Positions 7,125-16,699 of a stretch of 50,944 bases of DNA are shown here, piece after piece. The notes under the pieces were generated by a model, which was given only the letters and a program-made list of their open reading frames with translations, searched no databases and had not been told where the DNA came from. Source of the stretch: Bdellovibrionales bacterium GWB1_55_8 (lineage in GTDB: Bacteria; Bdellovibrionota; UBA1018); NCBI GenBank assembly GCA_001769835.1, contig MEPR01000040.1, positions 1-50,944 of the forward strand, read 5' to 3'. Made by a program: the position numbers and the translations under genes. Each line of letters begins with the position of its first letter. The stretch's first letter is position 1.

Positions 7125-8894
7125 ATGCGGTTCTGGCTGAAATTATTGCCGGCTCTAGGGTTCTTTGCGCCTCTTTTGACGGGGGCTGTTTCGAGGCAGG
7201 TCATCTGTCCGGAACTTATGATACAGGGCGCCAAATCAATCTCTTTGAGTGAGACAGAACGCTATCTTTTGTGTGGCGATCCCGGTACCGAGGAGCCGTT
7301 CCAAACCGCGTGGAAAGTGGTTCCCCGCGCACAGGCGGAATTTTTTCTCCGTCGTTTTCTCGAGAACCGCGGATTTTATTACCCTCGCTTTGAGGTTTCA
7401 GCCAGCGGGGGGCTCCTAGCTGATCCCGGTCCTTTAACCCGGCTCAGAGAAATCGCGATCTCCGGTGCACCGGAAGACCTGGAGTTCGAAAGACGAAGAG
7501 AAGTGATCGGGCGGCCGCTCACGCCAGAACTCCTGGATGAAATCGAGCAGTGGATCACGCAGAGACTCCAGGGGATCGGGTATCCTTGTCCGCAACTGGA
7601 GACTGCAGCGGATGTGGAGAGCGGCCGTTTGTCGGTTTCGGTTCAGCCCGGAGACTTTCGAACATTCGGTGGCATACTCGAGGAATCGGTCCCTGGTATT
7701 CGCGACAATACCCTGCGCCGGTTCGACGCATTCCGTTTTTCAGATCCTTTCAACGCGGATTATCTTCGTCTCACTGCCGAACGTACGATGAGCGAGGGCA
7801 CATTGCTCAGTACTCACTTCGAGACGATCTGCAGGCCTCCGGATACGCATCATTCAGCTCGCCAATCAACAGTCCCCGGGTTACCGCATGTATTACGCTT
7901 CGGATTCGGAGCGAATACGGAGGGTCTCGTCCTTGCCAGGGCGTCCTGGCAGAATACCCGCCTCGGGCAGGGCGCCTCGATCTTTGATGTCGCGGCCTTT
8001 GCATCCACCAAAGAGCAAAGCATCAACACCTCTTTCAGCTGGTTTTTCAATCCGAGGTCTCCCCGTTATTACCTGAAGCCCTATTTCGAACTCAGGCATC
8101 GAAACGAGGAACCGTTTGAGACAGTGTCGGTGAGGTATCAGCTTGCGCCAGGGACTACCTGGGATGGGCGAAAACAGGGTCTGCGAATTGAAGCGGGTCC
8201 CGCATGGGACCTGATCAAGACATTGCGTGGAATCGGGCCGCAGACATCGAGATTCCTGTCGCTCGAAACTCGCACCATTTTTCAGAGTCACTATTTCGAG
8301 TTTCACCGGGCCAGCCCCCGCTCCGGATTTTACTCCGAGGCGACCCTCTCGTTGAATGACCAGAATTTTCTTTCAGATGTCACCGCGCAACGGCTGAACT
8401 GGGAAGGCGAGCTTCTGTGGAACTGGCGCAATTATTATCCACCTCTGCTGATCGGGGGCGTTCGATGGGATTTTCGCACGACGATCACCCAGGAGAGGCT
8501 ATCGGGAACGAGTCTTCTCCCATCGAGCTTCCGGCATTTTCTCGGTGGACTGGCGGATCACCGCGGTTTCGGACGGAACGAGCTGCCCGATAGCGATCAG
8601 GGTGCTCTTTCTCTCGCTTATCTCGGCTTCGAGGTTCGTCTTGCGAATCAATTCCCGATAGCGCTCGAGCCGCTCTTTCTGCTCGACGTCGGAATGCTTG
8701 GCCGCAGCCCCGTTAGCCTGCGTCCGCCTTTGTATTGGTCACCGGGAGCCGGCGTGCGCTGGGAAACCCCGTTCGGCGCCCTGCGCGCAACGCTGGCTCA
8801 TGGGTACTTGACGTCCGATGAAACGATCAGCCAGAGAACACGCGATCGGCTCTCACATTGGCAGTTCTATTTCAGTTTTGGAGAAGAATTTTGA
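7125..8894 (+). CDS. tamA: Omp85-family outer-membrane protein, TamA-like
   Basis: The 589-residue protein has a signal peptide (MRFWLKLLPALGFFAPLL), a periplasmic part with POTRA-like segments (about 25-235, for example FLENRGFYYPRFEV and LQGIGYPCPQLET), and a C-terminal beta-barrel. The barrel carries the Omp85 motif HRGFGRNEL near residue 480 and a GAGVRWETPFGALR segment before the end, and it closes with a terminal phenylalanine. E. coli TamA is 577 residues. The overlapping downstream gene is TamB-like, the standard partner, which separates this from BamA. The pair spans the envelope and is thought to move phospholipids or help outer-membrane protein assembly. Confidence 0.82.
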   Translation: MRFWLKLLPALGFFAPLLTGAVSRQVICPELMIQGAKSISLSETERYLLCGDPGTEEPFQTAWKVVPRAQAEFFLRRFLENRGFYYPRFEVSASGGLLADPGPLTRLREIAISGAPEDLEFERRREVIGRPLTPELLDEIEQWITQRLQGIGYPCPQLETAADVESGRLSVSVQPGDFRTFGGILEESVPGIRDNTLRRFDAFRFSDPFNADYLRLTAERTMSEGTLLSTHFETICRPPDTHHSARQSTVPGLPHVLRFGFGANTEGLVLARASWQNTRLGQGASIFDVAAFASTKEQSINTSFSWFFNPRSPRYYLKPYFELRHRNEEPFETVSVRYQLAPGTTWDGRKQGLRIEAGPAWDLIKTLRGIGPQTSRFLSLETRTIFQSHYFEFHRASPRSGFYSEATLSLNDQNFLSDVTAQRLNWEGELLWNWRNYYPPLLIGGVRWDFRTTITQERLSGTSLLPSSFRHFLGGLADHRGFGRNELPDSDQGALSLAYLGFEVRLANQFPIALEPLFLLDVGMLGRSPVSLRPPLYWSPGAGVRWETPFGALRATLAHGYLTSDETISQRTRDRLSHWQFYFSFGEEF

Positions 8895-11263
8895 AACGGA
8901 CTATTTCACGAATTGTAAGAAGAGTCCTGATTGCATTTATCGCCTTCTTAGGTGTTTTGTTGGGGCTGCTTGCCTGGATTGTGTATCACCCCGATCTCCT
9001 GATCAGCGACAGGGCCCTGCATTGGGGATCCGTCATCGCGGAGAGAGCGGGAGTTCCCTTAAACTGGTCGAACTCCGCAAGCGACGCACATTCGCTCTCC
9101 TTGTTCAGGAAGAGGTTCGTGTTTCGCTTTGACAATTTCTGCGTGGGTCGCGCGAAGGAAGGTTTCCATGTCTGCTTCGCGAAAGCGCGCGTCGAATTCG
9201 TCGTCGATTTCAGCGGCTTTTCTCCCGCGATATCGAGCCTTGGTCCTGTCAGACTGACCGGCGGGCGGGGTGTGGTAATGTCGTCCGACTCAGGCCAGAA
9301 TGGGCCTGACGAAGACAAGTCCGAATCGGGTCCGGGAACCCCCCAGGAATGGATTGCCTCGATCATTCCCGGGATACTGCGTAAGGCCGAATGGCAGCGA
9401 ATCTGGGTGGAGTTCAATTCGCTCAAGCTTGCGTTGGGCGGTGACTCTTATGAAGCTGCGGCGCGCCTGAGCAAGCGCCGCACGGGTGCGCCCGGTGACC
9501 CGATGGTCTGGGACCTCCGCCTCTTTGATCTGAGGAGTCCTTATCTGACAGATGCGAATGTAAGGCTCCGATTGGCGAATGCACGTGGCGGTTGGGAAGG
9601 TAACTGGAAAGTCAGCGGCGACATTGCGGGAAAAATACCGGGGGGTGGCTTTGCTGAATTCGATCTCCACGGAGACCAGACCGGGCCCCAGGCATTGAGC
9701 TATGAGCTGGAGGGCGATTACATGGAGCGCTCGAGAAAACTGGCCGCAAGAATAAAAGGTTCAGTTGCTCCGAACGATCTCTCGATCTCCATGCTGTCGG
9801 CGGATATCGAAGGCTGGACCGGTGACCTCCCCAGGCTTTCAATGAACCGTTGCCGTTTTCGGGCGCGACCGGAAAATTTCTTCGCGGACTGCCCGGTGAC
9901 TCTCCATTTGTCTTCTCGACAGCGGATTGCTGGACTCAAGCAACTTGCGATTCCGGCGGCTCCAAAGATCCGCATCCGCGCGGACTTGAAGACCGTCTAT
10001 CCTCCAGACCCCGCCCAATCCGCGGAAGGCAGCGTGTTTCTCGATCTTGAGCCGGCTTCAACGGATTTCCTGAGTGGAGGAGCGACCATCAGGGCGAAAA
10101 TAGCGGGTGTGCCGACTGAGTTTCCGCGGGACTGGCGGCTTGAGACGGAAATCGAGGCCGAGTTACGGCTTCGCGAGTTCCGCAAGCTTGTTCGAGCGCT
10201 TTCCAGAACCGACTGGGCGATTCCAGCACCCTTCAATTCAATGGACGGAGAGTCGGTCCTCGCTGTTTCCGGAAACGCGAGTTTACAGGAGGGCCGGATT
10301 CCGCTGAGGCTTGCGACAACCCTGGATTCGCGAGGACAGAATTTTGATGTGGAGGCATCCGGCGCGCTTTCGTTCGACTCGCAGGCGCTTCAGGCGGGCT
10401 CTTTCGCGAATATTTCGCCTCACCTGGATCTGAACATCCTGCTCTCCGACGTCCGTCTCGTATTGCCGCGCCTGACACTGAAATCGCCACCTAGGGTGCT
10501 TCCTGATTCCAGGATTCACAGAGGCGCTGACAAGGCCGCAAAGCAGAATGAACAAAAAGTCCCGTTTACCTATCGCATTCAGGTGGAAACTCGTGCTGGA
10601 TCCCCGCTGCGGCTGGTATCCAATCTGTCGAAGGGCGCTGTTCCGATCAATCTGCGTTTACTCTTTACAGACCGTGATCCCATGCAGGGCTATCTCCGAA
10701 TCGCGAATTTCCCTCTGAAGCTCTTCCGCAGGAATGCCGCCGTGGAACACATCGCTTTCGAGTTCTTTCCGCGCGAGGACACACAGCTGAATGGTGTTTT
10801 ACGGGTCAAATATGCGGACTACCGCGTCAAGGTTCTCCTTCTCGGAACGCTTGAGGATCCGAAAATCCAGCTCACAAGCGATCCGCCTTTACCGGAAAGC
10901 GATCTTCTTGCCGCCCTGCTCTTTGGAAGGCCGTTGGAGGAGCTGGATCCTCTTCAGAGTGAGTCGATCGGAAGTGCTCGTGCCGCGCTTGCTGACAGCG
11001 CACTCAACCTTGCGTCGCTGTATTTTCTCGCGTCCACGCCGATAGAGAGTTTCGGTTATGATCCCAGTTCCAGGCTTTTTTCAGCAAAGGTGCGCTTGGG
11101 CGAGGGCACCTCGCTCAATGTGGGTGCTGAATCCGGGGAGCTGTCGCAGATTGGCGTTCGCAGGAGGCTGAGTCGTTTTTGGACAATTACCACGACGATT
11201 GGCGGCGCACAGGAAAAGACCAGTTCAGTCATGGCATTCCTCGAATGGGTGAATCGCTACTAG
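8891..11263 (+). CDS. tamB: TamB-like translocation/assembly module inner-membrane protein
   Basis: A 790-residue protein with an N-terminal signal anchor (about residues 10-32, LIAFIAFLGVLLGLLAWIVY) and a long periplasmic part of repeated beta-strands. It ends in the DUF490/TamB signature LGTLEDPKIQLTSDPPLPES...LLAALLFGRP. It is much shorter than E. coli TamB (1259). Start chosen at TTG 8891, overlapping the tamA stop as TTGA; GGAGAAG lies just upstream, and the sequence from here begins with a natural signal anchor (MKRTISRIVRRVL). Tight coupling to tamA supports the role as a bridge between inner membrane and TamA. Confidence 0.82.
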   Translation: MKRTISRIVRRVLIAFIAFLGVLLGLLAWIVYHPDLLISDRALHWGSVIAERAGVPLNWSNSASDAHSLSLFRKRFVFRFDNFCVGRAKEGFHVCFAKARVEFVVDFSGFSPAISSLGPVRLTGGRGVVMSSDSGQNGPDEDKSESGPGTPQEWIASIIPGILRKAEWQRIWVEFNSLKLALGGDSYEAAARLSKRRTGAPGDPMVWDLRLFDLRSPYLTDANVRLRLANARGGWEGNWKVSGDIAGKIPGGGFAEFDLHGDQTGPQALSYELEGDYMERSRKLAARIKGSVAPNDLSISMLSADIEGWTGDLPRLSMNRCRFRARPENFFADCPVTLHLSSRQRIAGLKQLAIPAAPKIRIRADLKTVYPPDPAQSAEGSVFLDLEPASTDFLSGGATIRAKIAGVPTEFPRDWRLETEIEAELRLREFRKLVRALSRTDWAIPAPFNSMDGESVLAVSGNASLQEGRIPLRLATTLDSRGQNFDVEASGALSFDSQALQAGSFANISPHLDLNILLSDVRLVLPRLTLKSPPRVLPDSRIHRGADKAAKQNEQKVPFTYRIQVETRAGSPLRLVSNLSKGAVPINLRLLFTDRDPMQGYLRIANFPLKLFRRNAAVEHIAFEFFPREDTQLNGVLRVKYADYRVKVLLLGTLEDPKIQLTSDPPLPESDLLAALLFGRPLEELDPLQSESIGSARAALADSALNLASLYFLASTPIESFGYDPSSRLFSAKVRLGEGTSLNVGAESGELSQIGVRRRLSRFWTITTTIGGAQEKTSSVMAFLEWVNRY

Positions 11264-11297
11264 TCGCGTTGCGAAATGGACTTCAGTTTGCAATGCT

Positions 11298-12035
11298 ATG
11301 CGCATGACCATCTTTTTTTACAGAATCGCGTTGGCATTGTTCATCTTAAGCCTGAGCGTAGTAAGCGCGCTCGCGGCCTCGTACACCGGTGACATCTTTG
11401 AGAAGGGCACTGCGAAAGGCAGTGTCGTGTATCGTTATGAGCGAGAGGAAGTCAAAACCCCTGGTGAAGTTCGTATCATCACCGCCTATACGGAACCCGC
11501 GGGAAAAAAAGTGGTCGAGGAAGAGACCTTGCTTCGAGCTGGAAAGCTGAGCTCTTACCGCCTGACCCATCACCAGTTGAACGCCTCGGGCGAGGTTCGC
11601 ATCGAAGGCGATCAGGCTTTTTTCACTTATACTCAAAAGGGAAAGAAGAAGGCAGGGCAGGAGAAAATCGATGAAACATTCCTGGTCGGGCCGACGATCG
11701 TTCCATTCGTGCAGAAGAATTGGGACGCGCTCATGGGCGGAGATGAGGTAAAGGCACGCTACGCTGTGCCCGATCGCGCTGAAAGCGTGGGATTCACTTA
11801 CAAGAAAATGGGGCAGGGTATTTTGGAAGGAAAGTCCGTGGTTATGATTCGGATGAAACCCACGAGTCCGATTATCGCGGCATTGGTGGATCCTCTCATG
11901 TTCACGTTTTCCCCGGATGGCAAGGAGCTCTTGGAGCTAAAGGGTAGAACACTTCCTCGCAAGCTCGTGGATGGCGAGTGGAAGGATCTTGACGCTGAGA
12001 TCGTGTATCGAGTGGAGTCAGAAAAGAAGAAGTAA
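11298..12035 (+). CDS. Secreted protein of unknown function downstream of tamAB
   Basis: A 245-residue protein with a clear signal peptide (MRMTIFFYRIALALFILSLS, cleavage likely after SALA-A) and a mature domain of alternating strands with many lysines. Visible segments include GSVVYRYEREE, SSYRLTHHQ and KKMGQGILEGKSVVMIRMK. It is expected in the periplasm. It follows tamB by 34 bp on the same strand and may be cotranscribed. A lipocalin-like or DUF3108-like beta fold is possible, but I do not recognise the family. Alternative start: the second ATG, two codons downstream. Confidence 0.7.
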   Translation: MRMTIFFYRIALALFILSLSVVSALAASYTGDIFEKGTAKGSVVYRYEREEVKTPGEVRIITAYTEPAGKKVVEEETLLRAGKLSSYRLTHHQLNASGEVRIEGDQAFFTYTQKGKKKAGQEKIDETFLVGPTIVPFVQKNWDALMGGDEVKARYAVPDRAESVGFTYKKMGQGILEGKSVVMIRMKPTSPIIAALVDPLMFTFSPDGKELLELKGRTLPRKLVDGEWKDLDAEIVYRVESEKKK

Positions 12036-12058
12036 AACCCGGACCATCCATAGTCCGG
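12034..12058 (-). terminator. Stem-loop between convergent genes
   Basis: CCGGAC-N8-GTCCGG at 12039-12058 is a perfect 6-bp stem. On the minus strand it is followed by GTTTT, so it can act as a terminator for the lytic transglycosylase gene 95 bp away. On the plus strand no T-run follows. Confidence 0.4.
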
Positions 12059-12153
12059 CGGGCTAGTGCTCCGGATTTTAATCCTGAGTGTTGGGCCCGA
12101 GTTGTAGTGTAGACGAAAAAGTGACGATCTCAACCACTTTCGTTCATTTTTTT

Positions 12154-14016
12154 TCAGGTCCCGAAGAGCTTGAAAACATTTCTAAGCGAGCCGGGAAAGC
12201 TGTCGGCTGCCTGTTTTGCGCCGGGGACATCACTAGCCGTGGGCGCAAGCTGAGTGCCGCTGGTGAGTGGCTCTGAATAGAGAAGAGAGTACCAGAAGAA
12301 GTTTCGGGCAATCGAGGCGACATACTCCCGTGTTTCGCGGAACGGCACAAGATCCAGAAAGAGCATCCGGTTCTCGACAGGATAACGCTTCATCCATTCC
12401 TCGACTCTTTTCGGCCCGGCGTTGTACGCGGCTAAAGCCAGCTCGGCGTCGCCATTGTACTTCTTCAGGAGGAATGCAAAGTACTTCGAGCCGATCTTCA
12501 TGTTGATTTCAGGATTATAAAGATCTCTGGTCGAAATGCGTCGCCTCTCGATCAGGCGGGCGGTCGCAGGCATGACCTGCATGAGACCGCGAGCGCCCGC
12601 GCGGGAATGGGCGTTCTGGTTGAACGCGCTTTCCTGCCGAATCAGTGAAAGAACGAGAAACTCATCCAGCCCGGCCTTTTTGACGATGTCGGTGTTCAGA
12701 TCAGACCGGGGATAATAAAGGGCCAACGAGCTCCAGGATACTAGGTTGGGATTATCATGCAGAAGCTGAGACATCAGACGAAACTTGCCCAGAAAATCAC
12801 CGACTCGGTTCAAGAGGTAAGCGACGTAAAGCTGGAACTCCGGCTCGGTGTCGTCCATCTGCGATCCGAGCGCGCCCAGGATTTTTTCGGCAATTCGGTC
12901 CTTGCCGGTCGCGATCAGTGCTTCGGTGCTCGCAACCAGTTCATTTAGTTCGGGCTGGATTGCGGATCGAAACCGGACCATGGAGTCCGTTCCTTCAAGG
13001 ACCGAACGAATTTGCGGGATCGAGTCACTTTGCCCCACAAGGGTATGTAGACTGAACGGGTGTTTTTCCTGCAGACGTCGCTTAGCTGATGCAACCGTCT
13101 CCTCTTCGCCGGCCTTTTGGCTGCACTCCGCTTTCCAGAACAGAGCGCGTGAGCGGTAATCTTTCGTTTCGATGGTATAGGCAAGCTGCTGCAAATAGGG
13201 AAGCGCCTTCGGGCATTCGCCTGCCCAGATCAGAAGAAGGCTCAGTCGATATTTCGCCTGCGGGGACAGAAGATGATCGCAGTCGGCCGACTTCAGGTAG
13301 AGCGCGGTTGCGGTCTGCCTCATTTCGAGGTCCGGCAAGAACTCCTCGGTTTTTGCCCCAAGAAGGTAGCTGAGTTTGGGGCTCTTACAGGATTCGGCGT
13401 CGCTGAGCACCGCATCCGTAAGTTTCTTCAAGCTCTTGAAGGAGCGGTACTTGCGAAGCGTCGCTCGAACGTCGCGGTCTGATGCCGCCTCCAGGCCTTT
13501 TAGATTCGCTTTTGCGATCATCGCGTCTATTACACGAAACTTTTGCCTTTTTTTTCGGGTAAGAGTGGAATGCGGAATGTCGCCGAGGCGCTTTTTTGCG
13601 GCTGCTGGATTCTCGAGAAATTGGCAAAAGGGATGGCGGGTGTTCTGTGTCTGACATTCGGCCAGCGCGGTTATCATAGCGGGCGTTTGTGGCGATTTTG
13701 CGATCAGGGTTGCATACTGTTCCGCCTTGGTGCGCACCCAGCTCTGATAATCAGGCGATTCAAAATCCAGCCCCGTCAAAGAGCGGTCCATGACGCGGGA
13801 AAGTGGCTGCAATCGATTTGATGCCTGTTCACTCGTGTCATTCGGCGCGGACACTGAAGCGGCGGGTGACAGGGATGGAGCTGAAACGGTCTCTGAAACT
13901 TGGCGTTTAGCGGACAAGCCGAAAGCTTCGTTACTGGTGATCAGCGTGGCAAGTCCTGCAGCGCAAAGGAGGCAAGAAGCCGAAATACCGATTCTGCGCT
14001 GCTGAGTCATTTTCAC
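12154..14016 (-). CDS. Soluble lytic murein transglycosylase (Slt70-like)
   Basis: A 620-residue periplasmic protein with an N-terminal signal (CLLCAAGLATLITSNEAFG) and a long helical, TPR-like superhelical part (about 60-440). The C-terminal SLT domain contains the catalytic glutamate E462 in LSLIRQESAFN, followed by SRAGARGLMQVMPATA and LALAAYNAGPKRVEEW. The fold cleaves peptidoglycan glycan strands to 1,6-anhydro muropeptides. Start chosen at GTG 14016, with AAGGA 7-9 bases upstream; an ATG lies two codons further in, and the open frame extends upstream without a plausible start. It is divergent from the RMD1-like gene and convergent with the 11298 gene. Confidence 0.87.
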   Translation of the reverse strand: MKMTQQRRIGISASCLLCAAGLATLITSNEAFGLSAKRQVSETVSAPSLSPAASVSAPNDTSEQASNRLQPLSRVMDRSLTGLDFESPDYQSWVRTKAEQYATLIAKSPQTPAMITALAECQTQNTRHPFCQFLENPAAAKKRLGDIPHSTLTRKKRQKFRVIDAMIAKANLKGLEAASDRDVRATLRKYRSFKSLKKLTDAVLSDAESCKSPKLSYLLGAKTEEFLPDLEMRQTATALYLKSADCDHLLSPQAKYRLSLLLIWAGECPKALPYLQQLAYTIETKDYRSRALFWKAECSQKAGEEETVASAKRRLQEKHPFSLHTLVGQSDSIPQIRSVLEGTDSMVRFRSAIQPELNELVASTEALIATGKDRIAEKILGALGSQMDDTEPEFQLYVAYLLNRVGDFLGKFRLMSQLLHDNPNLVSWSSLALYYPRSDLNTDIVKKAGLDEFLVLSLIRQESAFNQNAHSRAGARGLMQVMPATARLIERRRISTRDLYNPEINMKIGSKYFAFLLKKYNGDAELALAAYNAGPKRVEEWMKRYPVENRMLFLDLVPFRETREYVASIARNFFWYSLLYSEPLTSGTQLAPTASDVPGAKQAADSFPGSLRNVFKLFGT

Positions 14017-14180
14017 TGTGGAATCCTTCCGTGTGTCTCCCTTCAGTCTATCGGTGCGAAAATTCTGAGACAACAGCTGTTCACAAGTGCGGCACCGAAT
14101 TACCCTTGCCGCGCCCCGCCTAAGCGCCTGGGAGCGTGTTTTGCAGCTGCCCGATTCAGTTCGGAAGAAAGGGTGCCGCG

Positions 14181-15305
14181 ATGTCCCTAGATCCACTCAT
14201 AACCCGTGGAAGCATTCTGGTTTATCGGGTTTTCGATGTCGGGGAAGAGATAGACCTGAAGCGTCTTGAGGAGCTCTTCCGAGGAGACCAGGGCAAATCA
14301 AGGCTGCGGATTTCACGCGGTACGGGTCAGGCCCTGGTTATGAGGGACCCGCCTGTGCGCCTCACGTTGGGGGAAACCTTATTCCACCTTCAGGATAAGC
14401 TCGTGCGGGCTGAGACGTTCGCCACCGCTTGGGACTATGGCGTCGTATCGCTGGTATTCCAGATTCCAATCGTCCCCGGCTCGAAATGGTCGGAACTGGT
14501 TCGGCAAGCGCCGCTACTGAATGGCGAACAGGCCGGCGCCGAAGAGATGGACTCGGCTGCTCGCAGACGAGTGCAGGAGTTGGTGGGCTTTCTCTCCAGG
14601 GCCATGACAGCTCCGGGTGAGTGGGCACCTTTTGAAGACTATGTGCTCTATTTTCTGGAGAAGCTCGAGGGAATGCACGATTTGGCGGATCTCATGCGCG
14701 GGGGGCTGATCCCAAAGCTGATCCTGGGGGAGTCTCAGGAGCGACTTGCGCAAAAGAGCCGCTCCGAGATTGAAGACCATATACTTCAGTACGCGGAAAC
14801 AGATCTGGTCGCGATCGACTGGAACAGCGCTGTGGTGGTTGAACCGGCGGGAAACCGCGATGTGCCGGATGTGATCGAGTTCGCGCTGACTCACCTCCTC
14901 GAATTCCGCTATTACGACGATCTGCTCGACCAGCGCTTAGCCTCTGTGTACAAATCCGTCGATGTTCAGGGCCCTCGGTTCCGTCGCCGAAACTTCGCGC
15001 AGGTATCCCGCGAGGCGAACGCGCGCTTCATTGAAATATCCGAGTTTCTGGAGAGGATCGACAATTCGTTGAAAGTTGTCGGGGATTTCTACCTTGCGGT
15101 GATTTTTCGGGTGGCGGTGAAACGTTTCAGGATTCCGGATTGGCAGGTCAGCATCCGGCGGAAAATGAATTTGCTCGCGCAGGTCTCGCAGATGCTGCTA
15201 GGAGAGGCGAACGCACGGCGCGGACACCTGCTCGAAGGGATCATCATTCTGCTGATCGCTTTTGAGATTATTTCGGCGATCTTGAAGTCATCGTCTGGCG
15301 GATAA
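14181..15305 (+). CDS. RMD1/YagE (DUF155)-like membrane-anchored protein
   Basis: A 374-residue protein. The N-terminal stretch VYRVFDVGEEIDLKRLEELF and the segment TAWDYGVVSLVFQ match the usual start of the RMD1/DUF155 family. The C-terminus ends in a tail-anchor-like helix (LLEGIIILLIAFEIISAIL) with the family pattern of a charged residue before a run of isoleucines. The family is widespread, from bacteria to mitochondria (RMND1), without a known biochemical activity. Start chosen at ATG 14181 with AAGGGTG upstream. Its last 38 bp overlap, tail to tail, the response regulator gene. Confidence 0.6.
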   Translation: MSLDPLITRGSILVYRVFDVGEEIDLKRLEELFRGDQGKSRLRISRGTGQALVMRDPPVRLTLGETLFHLQDKLVRAETFATAWDYGVVSLVFQIPIVPGSKWSELVRQAPLLNGEQAGAEEMDSAARRRVQELVGFLSRAMTAPGEWAPFEDYVLYFLEKLEGMHDLADLMRGGLIPKLILGESQERLAQKSRSEIEDHILQYAETDLVAIDWNSAVVVEPAGNRDVPDVIEFALTHLLEFRYYDDLLDQRLASVYKSVDVQGPRFRRRNFAQVSREANARFIEISEFLERIDNSLKVVGDFYLAVIFRVAVKRFRIPDWQVSIRRKMNLLAQVSQMLLGEANARRGHLLEGIIILLIAFEIISAILKSSSGG

Positions 15306-15666
15306 CGTCGAGCAGGTTCTGAATATCAACCGGCTTTCTCAAAATCGGAGCGCTGTCTTCCCTGGATAGGCGGTTCCCGGCTCGACCATCAGCCGAGAGA
15401 ATGATGACCGGAATGGACGACAAGCGGGGGTGAGCTTTTTGACGCAAGCGGAATTCCACGCCATCCATGATCGGCATCATGAGATCAAGCAGGATCAGGT
15501 CAGGGAGCTCCGCAAAATTTTCAAGGCGGGAAAGAGCGTCCTGTCCGTTCCCGGCCGTGTCGGTGCGAAAGCCCTCGAGATCGAGCAGCTCGGTCATGGA
15601 CTCCAGGATGTCTCGGTCATCTTCAACGAGCAGGATATGACCGGGCTGTTTTGGTTGGTCTGTCAT
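15268..15666 (-). CDS. Single-domain (CheY-like) response regulator
   Basis: A 132-residue receiver domain with no output domain. The acidic pocket is in VEDDRD (D16/D17), the phospho-acceptor D61 in LILLDLMMPIMDG, the switch serine S91 in ILSADG, and the conserved lysine K111 in LRKPVD. It should be phosphorylated by a histidine kinase and act through protein contacts. No kinase is adjacent; the nearest is the soluble PAS kinase at 31215-32771, so any pairing is a guess. The 3' end overlaps the RMD1-like gene on the opposite strand by 38 bp. Confidence 0.88.
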   Translation of the reverse strand: MTDQPKQPGHILLVEDDRDILESMTELLDLEGFRTDTAGNGQDALSRLENFAELPDLILLDLMMPIMDGVEFRLRQKAHPRLSSIPVIILSADGRAGNRLSREDSAPILRKPVDIQNLLDVIRQTMTSRSPK

Positions 15667-15808
15667 GGCTTGTTCTTTTTCCGTTGGTCGACCTCGTTTG
15701 TCAATCTTGAAAATGGCTTAACATAGCGTTCCGGTTCGGTTTTGTCGTTCGGTTTGAGGATATGGTAACCCTTTGAAATCCGTTTTAATTTTGTGTTAGA
15801 AGCGCTGC

Positions 15809-16684
15809 ATGACGGAAACACAATCACCGGGCCAGCCACTAGGTCAACCACTAGGCTTAATGAGTGAGGCGGAACTGGAACAGTATAAATTGCATCGCCG
15901 ATTTGATCGCATGGGGCGCCTTGTCGGCGATACCGGCATGGAGCGATTGATGGGCTCGTATGTCATGGTGATCGGATTGGGCGGCGTGGGCTCCTGGGCA
16001 GCCGAAGGAGTCGTCAGGGCAGGGGTGGGGGAAATCGCAATTGTCGATTTCGACGAGATCTGTGTGACCAATTGTAATCGGCAGCTTCAGGCCATGACTG
16101 GCGTTGTGGGGCAGCAGAAGGCGGAAGTGCTTGCGGAAAGGTTCCGCAAAATCAACCCACAGGCTTCAATCACCGCGCATGTGAAATTTTACAATCAGGA
16201 GTCTTCAGATGAGCTCCTCGGACGAAAACCCGATTATGTGATTGATGCCATCGATAACATCACGGCCAAGTGCCACCTCCTGCATCGCTGCAGGAAAGAG
16301 GGGATACCGGTTGTGACAGCGACCGGTTCAGGGGGACGTCTGGATCCAACTCAGGTTGTCGTGAGAGATCTCGCCGAGACGGAAGTGGATCCGCTGGCGC
16401 GCTCGATCCGGAAAATCCTGAGGCAGCAGTATGACTTTCCTGAATGCGGGTCTTTCGGCATTCCAGCAGTTTTTTCCGCTGAACCGGTGATCATGCCGCA
16501 GGAGCTGCACTATGATGGTGGCAAGGGATTTCGCTGCGTTTGCTCCAACCAGGGAAACGAACTCCATACGTGTGAAAATCGCAACGTGATCATGGGCAAT
16601 GCGGGCTTCGTGACGGGGGCATTCGGAATGGCCTGCGCTTCTGTCGCGGTCAGGCACCTGCTTTCCGGTTCTGCCACCGTCTGA
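15809..16684 (+). CDS. tcdA: tRNA threonylcarbamoyladenosine dehydratase
   Basis: The 291-residue E1-like enzyme belongs to the ThiF/MoeB/CsdL group. It shows the nucleotide-binding GLGGVGSWAAEGVVR, VDFDEICVTNCNRQL with the family Asn-Arg, and YVIDAIDN. A TGSGGRLDP...DLAETEVDPLAR segment is typical of TcdA. The enzyme uses ATP to cyclise the t6A base at position 37 of ANN-decoding tRNAs to ct6A. The first about 15 residues carry a short tandem repeat (GQPLGQPLG). No good Shine-Dalgarno is seen before the ATG. It is convergent with the phospholipase D gene with only 15 bp between them. Confidence 0.88.
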   Translation: MTETQSPGQPLGQPLGLMSEAELEQYKLHRRFDRMGRLVGDTGMERLMGSYVMVIGLGGVGSWAAEGVVRAGVGEIAIVDFDEICVTNCNRQLQAMTGVVGQQKAEVLAERFRKINPQASITAHVKFYNQESSDELLGRKPDYVIDAIDNITAKCHLLHRCRKEGIPVVTATGSGGRLDPTQVVVRDLAETEVDPLARSIRKILRQQYDFPECGSFGIPAVFSAEPVIMPQELHYDGGKGFRCVCSNQGNELHTCENRNVIMGNAGFVTGAFGMACASVAVRHLLSGSATV

Positions 16685-16699
16685 TCGTTTCAGAGAGGG

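Noticed and set aside
7550-7987. Alternative plus-strand frame inside tamA
   Set aside because: It has no recognisable motif and overlaps the well-supported Omp85-type frame.
15833-15856. 12-bp tandem repeat near the start of tcdA
   Set aside because: Two imperfect copies in frame (encoding GQPL twice) in a non-conserved N-terminal tail; most likely a small slippage duplication.
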